Below, one piece after another: positions 60,698 to 64,000 of a stretch of DNA of 64,000 nucleotides (positions are counted from its first letter, which is position 1; each line of letters starts with the position of its first letter). This DNA comes from Pyxidicoccus parkwaysis. GTDB taxonomy: Bacteria > Myxococcota > Myxococcia > Myxococcales > Myxococcaceae. A program made the position numbers and the translations under genes. The stretch covers positions 11,453,001 to 11,517,000 of the forward strand of contig NZ_CP071090.1 of assembly GCF_017301735.1 (NCBI RefSeq). The letters run 5' to 3'. Under the pieces are notes generated by a model. It searched no databases. It had not been told where the DNA came from and saw only the letters and a program-made list of their open reading frames with translations.

Positions 60698-62199
60698 GCG
60701 GGGTTTCCCTTTCGGGTGTTCGATGGATTGAGCGCCCGCCGCACGACTTCCAGTCCGGACCGCGTGGCCGCACGCGTGGCACCCGCGAAGCCAAAGACGA
60801 GCCCGCCCCGGCCGGTGGCTCCGAATCGGGAGAGCGGCTGCACCTCGATGCCAGAGCGAGCGCACTCCGAGGCCACCGCGCGGTCGTCGAGGTTCTTCTT
60901 GAAGACACCGGTGATGTGCATGCCGGCCCGCGCGGGACCGAAGTCGAGGCTGTCGGCGAGGACCTTCGCTTCCTCCAGGAAGCCCTGTCGCCGCTCGTCG
61001 TAGAGGGCGCGTGTCTTGCGCAGATGGCGCGCGAGGTGTCCTTCCTGGATGAACGCCGCGAGCACGCCCTGGGTGAGCAGCGCGGTGTGCCCGTCGGCGA
61101 CGTGCTTCGCATCGACGAAGGCGGAGATGAGCGCTTCGGGCACGATGGCGAAGGCGATTCGCAGCCCGGGAAACAGAATCTTGTTGAAGCTGCCCACGTA
61201 GATGACGCGGCCCTCTCCATCCATTCCTTGAAGCGACGCGAGCGGGCGGCCCTCGTAGCGGTAGTCGCCGTCGTAGTCGTCCTCGACGACGTAGGCGTCC
61301 GCCTCGCGGGCCCACTCGAGCAGGGCCTTCCTGCGCTCCAGCGACATCTCGTAGCCGAGCGGGTACTGGTGCGCCGGAGTGACGTACGCGAGACGTGCGC
61401 GAGGCGCGAGCTTCCGGCCGGCCTTGATGTCGAGGCCGTGCTCGTCCACGGGCACCTGCGCGACTTCGAGTCCCACGGCGCGAAGGCAGTGCTGCACGGG
61501 CTGGTAGCCCGGTGACTCGGCCCACGCGCTGTCACCCGGGTCGGCGAGCGCCTTGCCCGCGAGCTCCACGGCCTGCTGCGTGCTCGTTACGACGATGACC
61601 TGTTCGGGAGAGCAGACCACCGCGCGCATGGCGGAGGCGTGCGCGGCGATGGCTTCGCGCAGGGCCGGCAGGCCGTTGCTCGCGCCATAGGCCCAGTAGG
61701 TGCTGCCGGGCCGGGCGGCCTCGCGGCTCAGGAGGCGATTCCAGGCGTCGCGAGGGAAGTGCTCGATGGGCGGGAGCGAGGGCGTGAAGGCCACGGCCTT
61801 GAGCGGCTGATAGTGGCCGGGATAGCTCCGCAGGGCTTTCGCGCGTTGAGACAGACGCCGTTCCTCATCGTGGGCCTTCTGCGTGGCGACGCGCTTCGGA
61901 GCGAGCGGCGGCGCGTCGTGCTCGGGGAGCCGTTCGGCGACGAAGCTGCCCGCGCCTCGACGCCGGACGATGTAGCCCTCGGAGACCAGCTGGCCGAGGG
62001 CCCAGTCCACGGTATTCCGCGCCACGCCGAAGTCCTTCGCGAGCACCCGGCTGGACGGAAGGCGCGCGTTCAGCACGAGCGCTCCGCTGCGGATGGCGGT
62101 GCGAATGCGGTCGCAGATGCGCGCGTAGGCGGGCTGGCCGTGCGCGGTGTCGAGACCGGCGACGTCGACGGAGAAGAGGGAAACGGCATGTTTGGCCAT
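60694..62199 (-). CDS. MocR/PdxR-type transcriptional regulator
   Basis: 501-aa regulator: an N-terminal GntR-type winged helix (about residues 20-90, ARICDRIRTAIRSGAL, LPSSRVLAKDFGVARNTVDWALGQL) fused to a fold-type-I aminotransferase domain. The latter has YWAYGASNGLPALREAIAAH, VVEDDYDGDYRY and GSFNKILFPGLRIAF with the PLP Lys. MocR proteins use PLP as effector and often control vitamin B6 or amino-acid genes. It is within an operon, 11 bp after the Tat paralogue and overlapping the next gene. Start 62199. Confidence 0.92.
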   Translation of the reverse strand: MAKHAVSLFSVDVAGLDTAHGQPAYARICDRIRTAIRSGALVLNARLPSSRVLAKDFGVARNTVDWALGQLVSEGYIVRRRGAGSFVAERLPEHDAPPLAPKRVATQKAHDEERRLSQRAKALRSYPGHYQPLKAVAFTPSLPPIEHFPRDAWNRLLSREAARPGSTYWAYGASNGLPALREAIAAHASAMRAVVCSPEQVIVVTSTQQAVELAGKALADPGDSAWAESPGYQPVQHCLRAVGLEVAQVPVDEHGLDIKAGRKLAPRARLAYVTPAHQYPLGYEMSLERRKALLEWAREADAYVVEDDYDGDYRYEGRPLASLQGMDGEGRVIYVGSFNKILFPGLRIAFAIVPEALISAFVDAKHVADGHTALLTQGVLAAFIQEGHLARHLRKTRALYDERRQGFLEEAKVLADSLDFGPARAGMHITGVFKKNLDDRAVASECARSGIEVQPLSRFGATGRGGLVFGFAGATRAATRSGLEVVRRALNPSNTRKGNPA

Positions 62200-62210
62200 C
62201 AACCCCCAGG

Positions 62211-62807
62211 TTAGCCCTTTACCCGGGTGTGCTCCGCCATCCAGTTCGTCTCCCATTGCTTGCCATCGAGGGAGAACGCCTGCTCCCAGTGCGCGGTGTC
62301 GGGCCCGAGACGCTTCCAGCGGAAGACAACCTTGATGGCGCGGCCCTCGTCGGTGTCGTCGCCGTAGAACTCGCCGGAGTCACCGGTGAAGCCGCCGACG
62401 ACGGGAGGGAACAGCTCGCCCGTCCTGCTGTTGACCCAGTAGAGGGACCACTGGCGCTTCTCGGTGTTGAAGGTGCGGATGGTCATTCCGGACCAGCCCT
62501 TGGTCGGGAAGACCACCTCGTCGATGTTCACGACGCCGCCCATGCGGCTCTCGCAGCGGATCGTGTTGGGAAAGACATCCCAATCGGTGGAGCCGACCCA
62601 GCGCTTCTTGAGACGGCGGTTCACGCTGGTCCAGTTGCCGACGAAGAAGTCGAAGTCGTGGATGTCTCCGGTGGGGAGCTTGGGAGGGATGGTCGTCGCC
62701 TTCTGGGAGCCGGCGAGGCTCGGGAAGGGAAGGAGTGACATGGCGCCCGCGCCCACGAGGGTGTGGGTCAGGAGCTTCCGGCGTGAGGGGGAGATGATGC
62801 GGGGCAT
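62211..62807 (-). CDS. Tat-exported DUF1579-like protein
   Basis: 198-aa protein with a Tat-type signal: SPSRRKLLTHTLVGAGAM with twin Arg and a hydrophobic run to about residue 30. The mature domain (FDFFVGNWTSVNRRLKKRW, MGGVVNIDEVVFP, WSLYWVNSRTGELFPPV, TAHWEQAFSLDGKQWETNW) is clearly paralogous to the secreted product at 60026-60697, so two homologues flank the MocR gene. Export routes differ: Tat here, an apparent Sec signal there. Start ATG at 62807; the first gene of the unit. Confidence 0.85.
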   Translation of the reverse strand: MPRIISPSRRKLLTHTLVGAGAMSLLPFPSLAGSQKATTIPPKLPTGDIHDFDFFVGNWTSVNRRLKKRWVGSTDWDVFPNTIRCESRMGGVVNIDEVVFPTKGWSGMTIRTFNTEKRQWSLYWVNSRTGELFPPVVGGFTGDSGEFYGDDTDEGRAIKVVFRWKRLGPDTAHWEQAFSLDGKQWETNWMAEHTRVKG

Positions 62808-62913
62808 GAGGGCACGCTCGCTCGGGAAGAGATGGTGCCGAGCAAGATGCGCGCGAGCCGGTGAGGTGAGAAGCGCCACTTAGGCGGAGCGGACTGGGCC
62901 ACTTCTGCGGTGG

Positions 62914-63117
62914 CTATGGCTGCGGACGTGAGTAGCGGACGTCGCAGGTGTCGTCCGCGCGTCCGTGGATGATGAGCGTGGGGACTCGCACGTCGGGCCA
63001 GCCTCCCGACTTCGCGTCCACCGTCTCCGCGTCCGGCATGAAGCCGGAGTGGATGCGCACCTTGCGCTTTTCCGCGAAGTCGTCCGTCTCAATCCAGCCG
63101 ACCTTCTTCCAGTGCTC
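62914..63117 (-). pseudogene. Truncated YqiA/YcfP-type hydrolase fragment
   Basis: 68 codons ending at a stop at 62914, with EHWKKVGWIETDDFAEKRK, SGGWPDVRVPTLIIHGRADD. This is the middle of a myxobacterial YqiA/YcfP-like esterase; the N-terminal nucleophile region and the C-terminal His segment are missing. A stop (63118-63120) lies directly upstream. It ends abruptly against AT-rich sequence, so it marks a rearrangement junction. Confidence 0.7.
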
Positions 63118-63132
63118 TCAGCCCGCGTGTTG

Positions 63133-63213
63133 TCTGTAATGGGCGCCGTATTGGGTGGATTCTGGTATTTCTCGATTTTGCTGATTATCATGTTTATGGT
63201 GCGGTATGCCTGA
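63133..63213 (+). pseudogene. AT-rich 3' scrap encoding one membrane segment
   Basis: 24 codons, MGAVLGGFWYFS then ILLIIMFMVRYA, ending at a stop that overlaps the lipoprotein ATG by 8 nt (ATGCCTGA). Codon use is far more A/T-rich than the flanks. It is probably the tail of a membrane protein or toxin gene whose 5' part was replaced by the YqiA fragment; a true 24-codon gene is also possible. Confidence 0.35.
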
Positions 63214-63604
63214 CGGTTACGCAAAGCGGTGCTGGTCGATGCTGCTGACGTTTGCGGTCGGCTGCGGGGGCAGCGCTCACTCCGTCATGGTGGACTGCAA
63301 GCCCACCGACAGCACAGTGGCCTGCTGCGTGAAGAAGCACCCTGCTAATTTGGAGGCATGCGGGCTCACGGAGTCCGACGCGCGGATCTTCGTGCCTGCC
63401 CCGATGTTGAAAGGGGCGGTGCCTGATGATGAGCCCGACGAAAACGATGAGGAGGGCACTCCCGAGTGGAAGCAACTCTGCATCGACCTCTACGTTGCGT
63501 GTCAGGAGCACAGGTGGAAAGGCAGTTGTAACGACTGCCTGCGCTATTGCGAGGGCCAGCGCGGAAAGTGGCCTTACGAGAAATGCAACCGCCAAGAGAG
63601 GTGA
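63206..63604 (+). CDS. Cys-rich lipoprotein, accessory-region type
   Basis: 132-aa lipoprotein with lipobox FAVGC (Cys20). Pairs CCVKKHPANLEACG and the C-terminal module WKQLCIDLYVACQEHRWKG, NDCLRYCEGQ, KWPYEKC form a Cys/Trp-rich domain that recurs at the ends of myxobacterial surface and polymorphic-toxin proteins (from memory, not verified). No catalytic residue is obvious. The start at 63206 overlaps the preceding stop, hinting at translational coupling. A DUSAM gene follows 4 bp later. Confidence 0.7.
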   Translation: MPDGYAKRCWSMLLTFAVGCGGSAHSVMVDCKPTDSTVACCVKKHPANLEACGLTESDARIFVPAPMLKGAVPDDEPDENDEEGTPEWKQLCIDLYVACQEHRWKGSCNDCLRYCEGQRGKWPYEKCNRQER

Positions 63605-63608
63605 GCCC

Positions 63609-63989
63609 ATGACCGAAGAAGCGGACTGGGGGGAATTGCGAGCGCTGGCAGAGCACATCGAGGCCGGCGAGCCCCTGGTGCTCTCCGAAGCTGTGCGCGG
63701 CCTGCTAACGCGGACCGCGCAACAGGTTGGCCTGACTGCCGATGACGCGGACCAGGCGCTCGCAAGCCAGTCGGGGGCAGTGACCCTCCTGCGCGAGGTA
63801 TACCGGCGAATCCAAGACGGTTCCGACCGGCTCAGTCATGCACTGCTGGGGGCCTACAGGCTGCGCGACACGGGGAACACGGCGGAGGCCCGGAAGCTGT
63901 TCGAACGCCTGTTATCCATCGAGGTGGTACCGCTCTACCGCCAGCAGGCGGAGCTGGCCATTCGAGATCTCGAAGCGGGAAGGTTTTGA
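63609..63989 (+). CDS. DUSAM-domain protein
   Basis: 126-aa cytoplasmic protein of the DUSAM domain family, a paralogous group largely restricted to Myxococcaceae. Family features seen: WGELRALAEHIEAGEPLVLSEAVRGLLTRTAQQVGL, DADQALASQSGAVTLLREVYRRIQDGSDRL and LGAYRLRDTGNTAEARKLFERLLSIEVVPLYRQQAELAIRDL. Function unknown; such genes are common beside toxin and accessory genes. The ATG at 63609 has no strong Shine-Dalgarno but follows directly on the lipoprotein stop. Confidence 0.9.
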   Translation: MTEEADWGELRALAEHIEAGEPLVLSEAVRGLLTRTAQQVGLTADDADQALASQSGAVTLLREVYRRIQDGSDRLSHALLGAYRLRDTGNTAEARKLFERLLSIEVVPLYRQQAELAIRDLEAGRF

Positions 63990-64000
63990 CCGAGGAGTGT

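Overview
The window is high-GC chromosomal DNA from a myxobacterium, most likely family Myxococcaceae (Myxococcus, Corallococcus or Pyxidicoccus type). The evidence is a MYXO-CTERM sorting tail, a DUSAM-domain protein, a SitA-type lipoprotein toxin locus, many lipoproteins and large beta-propellers, several PAS/GAF histidine kinases with the GHDLRNPL type of H-box, and F-type ATP synthase subunits in a non-standard layout. No rRNA, tRNA, CRISPR array or prophage was seen.

Layout. 1-9.9 kb: a left-truncated sensor kinase, ornithine cyclodeaminase family enzyme, a small DUF2171 protein, a GH15 glucoamylase/trehalase, small membrane and lipoprotein genes, an NmrA oxidoreductase, a histone-H1-like repeat protein and a coiled-coil protein. 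9.4-14.2 kb: DUF2203, a SprT-like protein without the expected catalytic Glu, a PhoX-type protein, a short endonuclease V and a YtpQ-like protein; an 85-bp imperfect palindrome lies at 10916-11000. 14.2-20 kb: a tightly packed operon (MYXO-CTERM propeller, two lipoproteins, dihaem cytochrome c lipoprotein) divergent from an LVIVD propeller lipoprotein. 20-22.6 kb: two adjacent cyclic-nucleotide-binding proteins. 22.7-30.7 kb: a lipase lipoprotein next to a FadL-type channel (VolA/FadL-like), an OmpA-family coiled-coil protein and a long patatin. 30.9-32.4 kb: a single-CBS protein and a secreted protein.

32.4-36.4 kb is an accessory island: IS66 debris, a large putative immunity protein, a SitA-type polymorphic toxin lipoprotein gene broken by two frameshifts in its toxin domain (one at a C7 tract), the 3' scrap of an upstream gene, and IS4-family debris. 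36.5-47.7 kb returns to ordinary genes: a dehalogenase-like hydrolase, a MobA-like nucleotidyltransferase, two paralogous outer-membrane proteins around a response regulator, secreted proteins, a large PAS/GAF kinase, a HAD phosphatase and a lipoprotein. 47.7-51.8 kb holds atpA and atpH separated by a histidine kinase that lacks its phospho-acceptor His. 51.9-59.9 kb: Hsp70, a REC-REC-PilZ protein, a beta-propeller lipoprotein with a small partner, a MATE exporter and an esterase. 60-62.8 kb: a MocR regulator between two paralogous secreted proteins, one with a triplicated signal-peptide segment. 62.9-64 kb is a second rearranged patch: a YqiA-type hydrolase fragment butted against an AT-rich membrane-segment scrap, a Cys-rich lipoprotein and a DUSAM protein.

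The main candidates for unusual biology are the broken Sit toxin with intact immunity between IS scars, the His-less kinase inside the ATP synthase cluster, the lipase-FadL pair, the propeller/cytochrome surface operon and the palindrome at 10.9 kb.
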